Source of the DNA: Pegea sp. RAD2-039
Taxonomy: Eukaryota; Chordata; Thaliacea; Salpida; Salpidae
DNA length: 64,000 nt
Reading direction: 5' to 3'
NCBI GenBank assembly: GCA_034620365.1
Contig: JAQGEQ010000255.1
Span: forward strand, 434,001-498,000
Below the pieces are notes generated by a model. That model saw nothing but the letters and a program-made list of their open reading frames with translations, was not told the DNA's origin and made no database searches. Each line of letters opens with the position of its first letter. The stretch's first letter is position 1. Both the position numbers and the translations under genes were made by a program. Shown one piece after another: positions 12,450 through 22,604 of the stretch.

Positions 12450-13456
12450 ATGAAAGTGAAAACTATGGTGGATCCAAATAAAAGTGGCAAGACCTTACGT
12501 TCAAGTGTACGGAAAAATTCTGATAAATTGACTTCATCAAAACAAGATTGCAATGGTAATTGTCAATCCTACAATAAATATTGCTCTGGTGAAGATCCGG
12601 CAATAAATTACATCAAATGTCTCTCCTGGTTTCATCTCACCTGTAGTGATGTGAGCAAAAAAATGTACAATATATTTGATAACAACCAGACGAAGCAAAT
12701 GGGATTTAAATGGCTGTACATTAAATGTAGAACCATGGACATAACAATTACCGCCTCTAATTTTAATTTAAACCTATTGTCCGATATCAGCAAATCTGTA
12801 TCTGCTGAATTGGCCAAATTTAAATTTGAATTTGGCAACGATGTTGCCAAGATCAACAAAAAATTGCTAGTTTTTCTAAATCAATGGACGAACTGGATGC
12901 CTCTACAAAGAAACCAGTCTCATGGGCCTCGGTGGTCGGTGACCCCGGTTCCGACAAAAATGCTAGCATGGTGCAGCTTCTTGCCAAGAAAGTCACCGAC
13001 ATGCACAAAAAACTCACTTTAGACCGTGAGGACAGATAAAACAATGTCATCATCTTTAATGTGTCTGAGACTGATAAAGATGATGACAGTAAATTTTTTA
13101 ATAAAATGTACTCTCAAAGCCTTGATTTTGTGGACGTTCCAAAGATATTAATGACTAGACTTGGAGCAAAAAGCTCAGATCACCAAAGACTGTTGAAAGT
13201 GTCCTTTCAGAAAAGTTGGAACAAACGCAAGGTTCTTACTAAGCTGTATAGGCTGAGGCTTGACAACAAATTCGAGCGCATTCGAGTAGCACATGATATG
13301 TGTGAAGATGATCGCTCCGAAAATAAGCGTTTTTTAAAAGAGGCGTATAACCGAAATCAAAAAGAACAACCAACTGATTTCAAATACAAAGTTCAAGGTC
13401 CACCATGGGCTTTGAGAATTGTCAAGGTTTTTTCAAAAAACGGAAGTGGAAAATAA
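12450..13456 (+). pseudogene. LINE ORF1 with PHD finger, frameshifted and stopped
   Basis: The frame opens at 12450. Residues about 34-95 hold a cysteine-rich finger (CNGNCQSYNKYC, then WFHLTC, ending W-x-I-x-C) of the PHD type seen in ORF1 of CR1-like elements. Reading continues in another frame after a run of six A at 12858-12863, which is the likely frameshift (frame then starting SFSKSMDELDAS). A TAA at 13036-13038 interrupts the segment just before NNVIIFNVSET, a motif typical of the ORF1 RNA-binding domain. The frame then stays open to 13456. The product would have packaged element RNA; this copy cannot make it. Confidence 0.75.
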
Positions 13457-13580
13457 TCACTGAACCCACATCTTCTTTTTCAAACTCTCTCCGGACACAA
13501 TTGTTAATACCCAAGATATCAATTTACAGAAGCCCATCATCAAATCTCACAAGCATCAAAAAGACAATTCTTCTATAACA

Positions 13581-13930
13581 TTAGGTATGTTCTTCAATGC
13601 ACGGTCGATTATTAACAAAATTTTTCGATTTGAAAGCTCTTTTGCATTCCCAAGATTTCACATTTGTTTTTATTACTGAAACTGTTTTTATCCTGATTCT
13701 TTTCTGATTGACGGTAATCTTTTGCGCTGTCATAGATTGTATGATAGAGGCGGCGGTGTTTGTGTAATATATAAAATATCGCTTGTAGCCAAGATCTCTA
13801 GAATTCAAATCGATCCCATTAATTGTTCAGGGTTTGAGATTATCGCTCTTGATTTTTATTGTCCAAATTTTCTCGTTTTATCGGTACCTACCTACCACCC
13901 TCTAAAGTTAATGAGACTATTGCTACGGCC
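13581..13930 (+). pseudogene. LINE ORF2 endonuclease remnant
   Basis: Pieces in different frames match the start of an APE-like endonuclease: FFNARSIINKI, then FITETVF (the catalytic ET motif), then YDRGGGVCVIYK. Frameshifts separate them. Nothing recognisable as reverse transcriptase follows. This supports a LINE origin for the block, and the copy is inactive. Confidence 0.65.
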
Positions 13931-14300
13931 TTAGTGAAGACTCTGAAGTGTTGTGTCCTGAGTTATATATTTTGTGGGATTTTAAGTTTAGTAAAATTGA
14001 TTGGAATAACCCGAATTTAGCATTAATGGGAAAATTTGCCTAATATCGTAGAATTTCGGAGTTTTTATTTACAACGTGCATTATGGTTCCTAAATGTTTT
14101 AAAAGATTTGGTTGTTAAAATTTTGATTAAGGTGTCATAAACTGATTTGCAACTATTAATATTTGTATTCAAAATTGAGAAGAAAGCTTCTTCTAATATT
14201 TAGAGATGAGAAATGATTTATTTATTAACACAAAGATTTATTTTTGATCAGTTGATTGAATCATCCGAATTCTGGATTTCTTCCGTTTATTTCAATCTAA

Positions 14301-14535
14301 AAATAGATATTCAGGTTAAAATTTGTTGGAAACAAAAAAGGTTTTTGATTCAACTAGTATCAGAGATGCACTGATCACCATTTATATGTCTGAACGGCGA
14401 GTGATTAATTTCATCATTTTGTAGAAACAAGAGAGAAAGTATTTAGAAATTTACCTGTGACGTTAGAAGTTGAATCGAAGCAGGATTCTAATGAAGAAAT
14501 TCCTAATCTGAAGCAAATATATCAGATGATTAGAA
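14301..14535. repeat. Block P, copy 1 (5' truncated)
   Basis: Shares GCACTGATCACCATTTATAT and the following 150 bp with P2 and P3 but lacks the GTTGGTGTTTCTGG part present in those copies. Confidence 0.75.
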
Positions 14536-14560
14536 GGGGACTTACATTTATTAAATAATT

Positions 14561-14764
14561 TATTGGAATTGAAATATTGATAATTAAGTAATTTGTCACT
14601 GAAAAGTTTGAATTGATTGCCACTAGACATTTGAAAAGAGGTCTGGCATCAACTCACCCACAATCTCAGTTTTAATTTTATCCCATTCGACGAACCACTA
14701 TTTCATTTCAAAATGATGTTACAAGAATATCACTAAGATCGAATAATGGTGCTTTTTGAGGGAT
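14561..14764. repeat. Block Q, copy 1
   Basis: Runs from TGGAATTGAAATATTG to GGTGCTTTTTGAGGGATGA. Differs from the other copies at only a few bases by eye. Confidence 0.8.
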
Positions 14765-15090
14765 GAATTTTAATCAAATTCAGCAAATTAACTTACATAT
14801 GGTTGGTGTTTCTGGATTGAAAGAAGAAATCTTCAACATCTTTAAGATCAACCTGAAAATAAATATTCAGCTTAAAATTTGTTGGAGACAAAAAAAGGTT
14901 TTTGATTCAACTAGTATCAGAGATGCACTGATCACCATTTATATGTCTGAACGGCGAGTGATTAATTTCATCATTTTATAGAAACAACAGAGAAAGTATT
15001 TAGCAATTTACCTGTGACGTTAGAAGATGAATCAAAGCAGGATTCTAATGAAGAAATTCCTAATCTGAAGTAAATATATCAGATGATTAG
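14765..15090. repeat. Block P, copy 2
   Basis: Full-length P. On the minus strand it holds a 56-base splice-flanked segment translating VDLKDVEDFFFQSRNTNH before GTAAGT. Confidence 0.75.
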
Positions 15091-15091
15091 A

Positions 15092-15308
15092 ATATTATCA
15101 ATTAAAATGGAATTATTTGATCAACAGATGTTGTATCAGAGGTTCATTTGAAAAGTTCATTGAAACCTCACAGTTGGATTGTATATTCATCATTTACAAA
15201 TCGAAGTAATCAAGTGATTAAAATATAAAACTAACTTATCAACTTCTATTTGATCTCAGAAGACTTTCAGCAACTGATAAATCTGTAAAATAATTAGATT
15301 TTAAAACA
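15092..15308. repeat. Block R, copy 1
   Basis: Starts ATTATCAATTAAAATGG and ends TTTTAAAACA. Nearly identical to 16591-16812. On the minus strand a 47-base segment is bounded by TTACAG and GTTAGT. Confidence 0.8.
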
Positions 15309-15513
15309 TTGGAATTGAAATATTGATAATTAAGTAGTTTGTCACTGAAAAGTTTGAATTGATTGCCACTAGACATTTGAAAAGAGGTCTGGCATCAACT
15401 CACCCACAATCTCAGTTTTAATTTTATCCCATTCGACGAACCACTATTTCATTTCAAAGTGATGTTACAAGAATATCACTAAGATCGAATAATGGTGCTT
15501 TTTGAGGGATGAT
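15309..15513. repeat. Block Q, copy 2
   Basis: Direct repeat of Q1, again ending GAGGGATGA, here followed by unique sequence rather than block P. Confidence 0.8.
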
Positions 15514-16230
15514 TAAAAACAAAATAATTAAAAACCAAAATTAATTACCAATTTGCCTCAAATCTTATTTTCTTTCTGCATCATTTCCTCTTTCTTCAAT
15601 CTGGAAAGATATTTAATTGTTAAGAAAAAGTTAAATAAAGAAATTGTGTCACAAGAAGTAGATTTAAAGATATCTCTTTAATACTTCTCGTTTTTATGTA
15701 TGCATCGTATGTCGCTACTGCTTCACATGAAAGAAGCACTAGTCGGCTTAATTAATGCAAAATTTCATAGTAATCAGCAAATTAACTTACATATTGTTGA
15801 TGTTTCTGGATGAAGAATCGAATCTTCTTCAAGATCAACGTTGAAACTCGTTTACTGCAATCTAAAGAGGAAAAAGTTTGTTAAAATCTAAATTAGAAGT
15901 GTTGTTCTTTAGAATCAATCACAATTATAAGCTCAGCTCTACGATAGAATAATCATAATATTCATATGTCCCTATCTGATATCATCTTTGCAGTTTATAA
16001 GAATAGAAAGAATTTATTACAAACCTCGAGTGAGTGGAAGAACAAATAAAAGAGTCGAGAGGTCCTGTAATTAATTGATGCGATTAGTGAGGTGTTTACA
16101 TTCAAATTTATTATTTATTTGATGAATTTTTCAGGATTTGCGTTTGTCAACAATTATACGTTCAGTGGATTGACAGATTTAATCATCATTTTAGTATATT
16201 GAAGACATAGGAAGAAAAATATGAACTTAC

Positions 16231-16583
16231 CAAGAACAAACTAACATCCAATACATCTTGATATAATCTGAGGATGAAGAAAAACAATTTATGATGGGAT
16301 TTAGATGAGTTTAAAAAGTAATTTAATCTGAGAAGTGGTGTCTGGAAACTCCCTTTATATTACCACCATATTAATCACAGTGTAACTACACATGTTTCCA
16401 CATGTTAATTTTGCAACAAAATATTTTCTTAAATTCATTGAAAAGAATAAAAGAAACTCAAAAGATGTTGCCTCATTTACTCCGTGAATTAATTTCAAGA
16501 TAATTTGACTCACCTCAAGGAAATAGAAACTAGAAGAAGATCTCTAGGATCAAGATCACGTCTCGATGAACCTGAAAGAAATC
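16231..16583 (-). CDS. Two phase-matched mini-exons in the array spacer
   Basis: The minus strand gives a 70-base exon (16583-16514) between CTCCAG and GTGAGT, reading FLSGSSRRDLDPRDLLLVSI. A 37-base exon (16267-16231) lies between CCTCAG and GTAAGT, reading LYQDVLDVSLFL. Joined, AG+A keeps frame. The motif VD/LDP-K/R-D recurs in block P (VDPKDVEDFFF), which suggests that these and the block P segments are diverged copies of one exon. The function is not recognised, and no start codon or full reading frame was established. Confidence 0.4.
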
Positions 16584-16590
16584 CTGGAGT

Positions 16591-16812
16591 TAGAATATTA
16601 TCAATTAAAATGAAATTATTTGATCAACAGATGTTGTATCAGAGGTTCATTTGAAAAGTTCATTGAAACCTCACAGTTGGATTGTATATTCATCATTTAC
16701 AAATTGAAGTAATCAAGTGATCAAAATATAAAACTCACTTATCAACTTCTATTTGATCTCAGAAGACTTCCAGCAACTGATAAATCTGTAAAATAATTGA
16801 TTTTAAAACATT
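16591..16812. repeat. Block R, copy 2
   Basis: Direct repeat of R1 with a handful of substitutions. The donor-like site on the minus strand here is the stronger GTGAGT. Confidence 0.8.
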
Positions 16813-17018
16813 ATTGGAATTAAAATATTGATAATTAAGTAATTTGTCACTGAAAAGTTTGAATTGATTGCCACTAGACATTTGAAAAGAGGTCTGACAT
16901 CAACTCACCCACAATCTCAGTTTTAATTTTATCCCATTCGACGAACCACTATTTCATTTCAAAGTGATGTTACAAGAATATCACTAAGATCGAATAATGG
17001 TGCTTTTTGAGGGATGAA
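16813..17018. repeat. Block Q, copy 3
   Basis: Follows R2 directly, as Q2 follows R1, showing that R-Q was duplicated as a unit. Confidence 0.8.
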
Positions 17019-17341
17019 TTTTAATCAAATTCAGCAAATCAACTTACATATGGTTGGTGTTTCTGGATTGAAAGAAGAAATCTTCAACATCTTTAGGATC
17101 AACCTGAAAATAAATATTCAGCTTAAAATTTGTTGGAAACAAAAAAAGAAGTTTTTGATTTAACTAGTATCAGAGATGCACTGATCACCATTTATATGTC
17201 TGAACGGCGAGTGATTAATTTCATCATTTTATAGAAACAAGAGAGAAAGTATTTAGAAATTTACCTGTGACGTTAGAAGATGAATCGAAGCAGGATTCTA
17301 ATGAAGAAATTCCTAATCTGAAGTAAATAAGATGATTAGAA
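17019..17341. repeat. Block P, copy 3
   Basis: Full-length P. Minus-strand segments LGISSLESCFDSSSNVTG (before GTAAAT) and VDPKDVEDFFFQSRNTNH (before GTAAGT) are both preceded by TTCAG. Confidence 0.75.
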
Positions 17342-17364
17342 GGACTTACATATATTAAATAATT

Positions 17365-17571
17365 TATTGGAATTGAAATATTGATAATTAAGTAATTTGT
17401 CACTGAAAAGTTTGAATTGATTGCCACTAGACATTTGAAAAGAGGTCTGACATCAACTCACCCACAATCTCAGTTTTAATTTTATCCCATTCGACGAACC
17501 ACTATTTCATTTCAAAGTGATGTTACAAGAATATCACTAAGATCGAATAATGGTGCTTTTTGAGGGATGAA
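17365..17571. repeat. Block Q, copy 4
   Basis: Last direct repeat of Q. The array ends at a short TA run. Confidence 0.8.
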
Positions 17572-18217
17572 TTTTATATATATATAAATTTTAGAACATT
17601 TAATTTTATTTCTATAAATGAAACTTATATCTGAAACTTACAATAATATCAGCTTTGAATATGAAGCAATTTGAATCAGCTGATATCAACACATCTGCAA
17701 ATGAAAAGCATAATTAGAAATATAAAATTATTTTAATATTTATTAATTACAAATAGAAGGAAGCTCAGAAAATACAATTGTCATCAAAACTAGTCAGAGG
17801 ATTGACAGATAATTAATCATCATAGCTTCAAATTACAAAATATTTTATTTATATAGTTATGATTTGAAAATAATCAATTGTTAATATAATAAATTAACAA
17901 TGAAAACCAATTTTAAATGTTTAACTATAAGACTTCCATTTACATGGAAAAAGTAAAACATTTAAAATATAAAACAATATAATTTACACTTCACATTTCT
18001 TAAAAGAAACATATAAATTTAGAAGGTGAATAGTTATTAGGACATCATTAATCTATTATATTTAATCTAAATTCATTTAATAATTACTATTAATAATAAT
18101 TTTAGATAAATAATGTTATGACTATCAATATAAAAATATATACAAATTGACTAAAAAGTACAATCAGAAGAAGGCATTGATTTAAAAAATAAATAAAATT
18201 ATAAAAACAATTTGTAC

Positions 18218-18328
18218 CTTTGATAGATTAGGACCATTCTCGGACACGAGGTATCCGAATATTAGGAGTGAGTGAAGACAACCGCCGACGATGCAACCAA
18301 CTATGAAAAGGCTGAGCAGTATGAATTT
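18218..18328 (-). CDS. Membrane-segment exon of an unidentified gene
   Basis: A 37-codon, phase 0 exon between TTTACAG and GTACAA. It reads KFILLSLFIVGCIVGGCL and ends VSENGPNLSK, giving one strongly hydrophobic span followed by a polar loop. Codon use is less AT-driven than in the surroundings, which supports a real exon. It lies just upstream, on the same strand, of the P/Q/R array, so both may belong to one gene; a further candidate exon lies at about 17695-17645. The family is not recognised. Confidence 0.5.
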
Positions 18329-18399
18329 CTGTAAAATATCCAAAAAAACTAAAGAGCCCTTATGCATATGTGGTAATCGCAATATTTTATCATATTTTT

Positions 18400-21300
18400 A
18401 TTATTAATAAAATTGATTGAAAATGCCATTGAAAGTATAAATAATCTTTAAGATTTTAATGTATAAAAATGCCCATTGTAAAAATCATTGATTGGTAGTT
18501 TATTTATTAAAATCAATTTAAAATACAATTAGTAACTTATTTTTTAGTCAACTAAATCTTGCTATTATCATGTTGATATTATTGTACTTACAAAATTAAT
18601 AACAATAAAAGTAATATCAGTTGTTTTATTAGAAAAATCAACCATCCTAATCAACTGTTTTATAAATATTTCAAGGGGTTTTCTAACCGTATTTAAAAAA
18701 TTAAATAAAGATTGTTCTAAAGAAAGAAAACTCAAAAGTTTGAATTAAAATAATAAACTACAACCAAGTTAAAAATAATCAAATCACAAACTTTGCAATA
18801 ATAGGTATAAATTGAAATGTTAAAATGCCAATTTCTTATTCATCTAAATGTTTATCTGCTTAAGCTACAACAGTTGTAAACTTTATTCGTTTTGATTAGT
18901 TTGCTAAGAAAGTAAAAATTAAATCAGCTAACCTGAATTTAAAAAAAACTTTTATTAAAAAAAATAAATTATTTACAAATTTCAATATACTTTTTTATAT
19001 TTTCGATGATTTTCAGTTTTTCAGGTTCTTATTTTTTGAAAACTTTATTTAGAAACCATCAATAAGATACATAATTTGTGACTTTGCAAAATAAAAATAA
19101 CTTAGCAAGCAGGTATAAAAAACACAAATAATATATCATTATACTACCAAAGTAATAATAAGAATAAAAAATAAGACTATGTATTCTTATTTGAAAAGTA
19201 ATGATATCGACAATCAAAAAATTCTTCAAATTAGCTTCTTACTTGTTTACTTATAAATATCTTATTTGAATTATAGCTATATATATATAAGTATTAGTTT
19301 ATATTTCATTAGCAGTCATCATGTAATTCATTACTGATCCATAATATAGCACTAAGTAGATTTTGTAAGTGAACAGTAGATATAATCTTTTTTTGAATCC
19401 AGTTACGGCTTTTGGGCTGATTAGAAAATATATATTTGTCAAGCAAATTTTTTTCAACAAAAGAGTTTTTAATGAATTTTATCAGTTTTTAGCCTTTTTG
19501 TAATTTCCTTGCAGTTTCTTCAACTGGTAGCATTATATATTTAACTTTAATTAAAGCTTTTTTTTAACTTTCTTTTTTGTGTATACTAGAACAGATATTC
19601 CATTCTAATGCAATGAATGAGCAAGTTATCATTTAAGATTTTTTTGAATGCATTGCGTTAGATATTTTGTACTTTTTGCGACAAAGAACAACTTTCCGTT
19701 ATTATGCTCAAAATTATTAGCTCACAAAATTAAAACTGCAGTTTGCAGTTAAGGCTAGGCTTTTAAACTAAGAATTAAATACTTATAAATAAAGTTTTAA
19801 ACAACTTGACGTGCGTTAGTTTAATGTAATTTTTAATATGTATACTAGACTGATAGCCTGCCATAGAATTTGATAGACTTTAGTTTAAGACCAACATTAA
19901 GGAAAAAGATTAAATTAAAACCAATCGAGTTGACTTCATAAGACAACAAAATAAATCAAGTAATACTTGTCTAACAAACAAATCTTTTATTTGGTGGCTG
20001 AGGCTAATGGATTGCTGTCCAAGTATGCAGTGAAATGCCTACTTTAATGATATTGCCTTTGCCTATTGAAAAAAAACATCTCGTATTAAAATAATTTTTA
20101 AGTTAAGAAAGTTAAATTATAAAGTTTATAAAGCTTTGTAACCGAATTTATTTTAGCCTTTTTTATTTAAATATTTTAGAAGGTATTTATAATTAAGAGA
20201 GAAGGTAAAGTTCATCAAGTATATCAAAAGGACTGCTGGTATAAATTACAGTTGAATAAATGAATGATTATGCAGAAAGTAAAACTCAAGTGTAATTATC
20301 AGCCAAGTCACAATTTTGCCTATAAAGATAAAGATGATGGAAGTAAATTCCAAACAACCTATAGAGTTTACAATATTTAGTTTGTCTGTAAATCAAATAT
20401 TAAAACTTAATGTAATTCTTTCGCCCGGTCAAGTTATAATCATGCCATAGAAACGTTTGATTTTTTTAAATTGACTAATAGTAATTTATTATTTTGTTAG
20501 AGCTGCTGATGAAGAAGGCTTTTGAAAGCTTTATTAATTTATTATTATCTTTTAAAATTTAAAGCACTACATTAAAATTTATGATATGAAAACTAAGCTT
20601 GTGACTTCTTAAAAAATTACTAAGTTTGTCAAAACATTTTGAATATGATACAGATTACGCTAGCAGCAAAATACAAAATGACAACAAGCTAAGGTTTATT
20701 GCTGTTACTTCGGGGTTCGATTCTTTGTAAATTAAATTATTGTTTTTATTATATAATACTTTAAACAAAATATATTCCATCTTAAGTTTAGGAATTTTAA
20801 TTAATAAACTAATCTTTAAATTTGATGCTTTGTAATATATGTTTGTCTAAATTATTTTCATGTTGTTTATATCTTGTAAAAGTTTTAATAAAGGCGTCGC
20901 GAGGATTATTAAACTTTTAATTCTGTTTTAGAATAATTCGAGCAGCTTTTATCATTACGTCAATAAGTTTTTCTCTATAAAAAATCTTATTATTTAAAAT
21001 TAAGAAATAATTCTATTATATATTTGTTTAATTTCTTTATATTCTTAACAATATTTCATGTGATCTTTATTAATAAGTTCAATCTTTTAATTTTACTAAA
21101 AACTGTTATAGTATTTGAATCGTTCCTTATTTAATTTTAAGTTACTGATAAAATATTCGTAATGTTCATATTAGCATTCAATTTGCAAGAATTTATTATC
21201 TAATCATCTAACTTAATAACAACAGAAATCTTATTTTTTATGTAAAATATTTTGAAACTTTTCTTTGTGTATCTTCTTTATTTTGTAGGCTTAAAATTTC

Positions 21301-21595
21301 TAACATTATAAGTGGAAACAGTAAAAAGACATTAAATTTTTTAGTTATTTAACTAATATCGCATGTTAAAAATGCATTGATATATTTAAGTGCTGCTCTG
21401 TAAATAATGAAGATATAAATTAAATAATCTAAACTAAAATGATAAAAAACATTTTAGAAATAGTTTAAGATTAGCAAAAGCTATTATTTGAATTAAAAGG
21501 GGAATTGTATGAATAAAAACTTTTTTTGATTATTATTGATTTGATATAAAGTGTTTTAATATGTCTTTATTAAGCAATTTGTTTTATATTTACAG
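18400..21595. other. AT-rich spacer, 3.2 kb
   Basis: No supported gene. One short open piece near 20275-20390 follows ATTATGCAG and reads KVKLKCNYQPSHNFAYKDKD before a stop. It could be an isolated terminal exon but has no visible partner. Confidence 0.4.
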
Positions 21596-21648
21596 AACTT
21601 TGCCTTTAAAAGTATACAATTACTATAAACATCAAACTAACTGTAACG
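21596..21648 (+). other. Probable 5' UTR exon of the small membrane protein gene
   Basis: A 53-base segment lies between TTTACAG and GTAAGT, without an ATG in frame with the next exon. The intron to 21881 is about 230 bp. TTTACAG before it means a further upstream exon, or a trans-splice acceptor, is possible. Confidence 0.4.
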
Positions 21649-21883
21649 GTAAGTATAAAAGCTGTACTTTCTTACACTATTAGAACTGTACAGATGTCTA
21701 CTTTGTCATGACAAATATTTGTAGCATTTTATTCAAGTTTTATATGTATTTTGACATTTATACTTTTCGAAAATAATTATTTTTATGATTATCATGTAAA
21801 TTTCCTTTCTCAGTAGAAAACTAGTTTTATTAATCAACTTTATAGTTTATGAATAAAACTCACAACTTAAATGTTTGTTAGAT

Positions 21884-22063
21884 ATGACAACTGGCATCAG
21901 TCGCCATAAAACATCAAAACCTCAGCCTGCTCTTGGCAGCCCGGAATATATTAGATGTATGCAGAAAAAAGATGCAAAACAATTAAAGAAAAATGCTCTG
22001 GCTTTTTGTGCAACTTGCGTTTTTCTCAAATGTCTTGGAACTTTATATGATTACTTTTATTAG
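21884..22063 (+). CDS. Small single-span membrane protein, 59 residues
   Basis: The ATG at 21884 lies two bases after a TTGTTAG acceptor. The protein starts MTTGISRHKTSKPQP, has a charged middle (CMQKKDAKQLKKN) and ends in one hydrophobic segment (ALAFCATCVFLKCLG) plus a short YDYFY tail. This shape fits a tail-anchored or mitochondrial inner-membrane micro-protein, but I cannot name it. Codon use is less biased than in the flanks, and a poly(A) signal follows at 22116. It could be a small respiratory-complex or import subunit; that is a guess from size and layout only. Confidence 0.5.
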   Translation: MTTGISRHKTSKPQPALGSPEYIRCMQKKDAKQLKKNALAFCATCVFLKCLGTLYDYFY

Positions 22064-22115
22064 TTTGATAAGAACTGTTTTTTCTTTGTATGTTTTTAAT
22101 TGAGCTGCCAGTGGT

Positions 22116-22121
22116 AATAAA
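22116..22121 (+). terminator. Poly(A) signal AATAAA
   Basis: Lies 53 bases after the stop of the small membrane protein ORF. Confidence 0.5.
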
Positions 22122-22604
22122 ACTACTTTAGCAAATTTAAAAGTTGATAATATTTGCTAATTTGTATGCATTTAGGTACTTATAAATCAGCTGTTGTAAG
22201 AACAGCCAGAGCAAGAATAATATTAAGATTTGATTTATTAACTTTTTATTAACTGTTTATTCAAACTAGAATTTAGAATTAGTACTTAAAGCTCCCAACA
22301 TTAATTCAAACAGTTTTTAAAACTATAAATGGTTTATAAAAACTTAAAACCTCTAAAACCAATTTCAACCACTTTTATACATGTATAGTGTTTAATGTGA
22401 ACAAAATCCAAAATAGAAGTTAAACTTAATCATGATGGTTGTCTTGGAATCCAACATATGTCGGAAAGTTTAAACAAATTTTTATGAACAACAATAACAA
22501 TCGTACAATACCACAAAAAGATTAAAAAAATCGATTGTAACAAAAAAATATCCTAAAATTGAAACTATTTCATTCAATTACATTTCCAAATGTCTTCTTC
22601 GAAA

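Larger units (their letters stand above)
12420..14140 (+). mobile_element. Decayed non-LTR retrotransposon (CR1/L2/Jockey-type)
   Basis: The block contains an ORF1 with a PHD-like zinc finger and an RNA-binding segment, followed by fragments of an APE-type endonuclease from ORF2. The reverse transcriptase is absent and sequence resembling the element fades near 14140, so the copy is 3' truncated or deleted. Base composition is richer in GC than the flanks. I could not find target-site duplications by eye. The family is inferred from domain order; the exact clade is uncertain. Confidence 0.75.
14301..17571. repeat. Mosaic array of three repeated blocks, order P-Q-P-R-Q ... R-Q-P-Q
   Basis: Three sequence blocks of 200-325 bp recur with few differences: P (3 copies), Q (4), R (2). 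On the plus strand the order is P1 Q1 P2 R1 Q2, a unique spacer (15514-16590), then R2 Q3 P3 Q4. On the minus strand the blocks carry short open segments with strong-looking splice signals, for example TTTTCAG before GTTGATCC in P and GTGAGT after ATTGTGG in Q. The array could be a gene with duplicated mini-exons, a decaying gene copy or a composite satellite. Exon phases do not combine cleanly across all copies. Confidence 0.7.
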
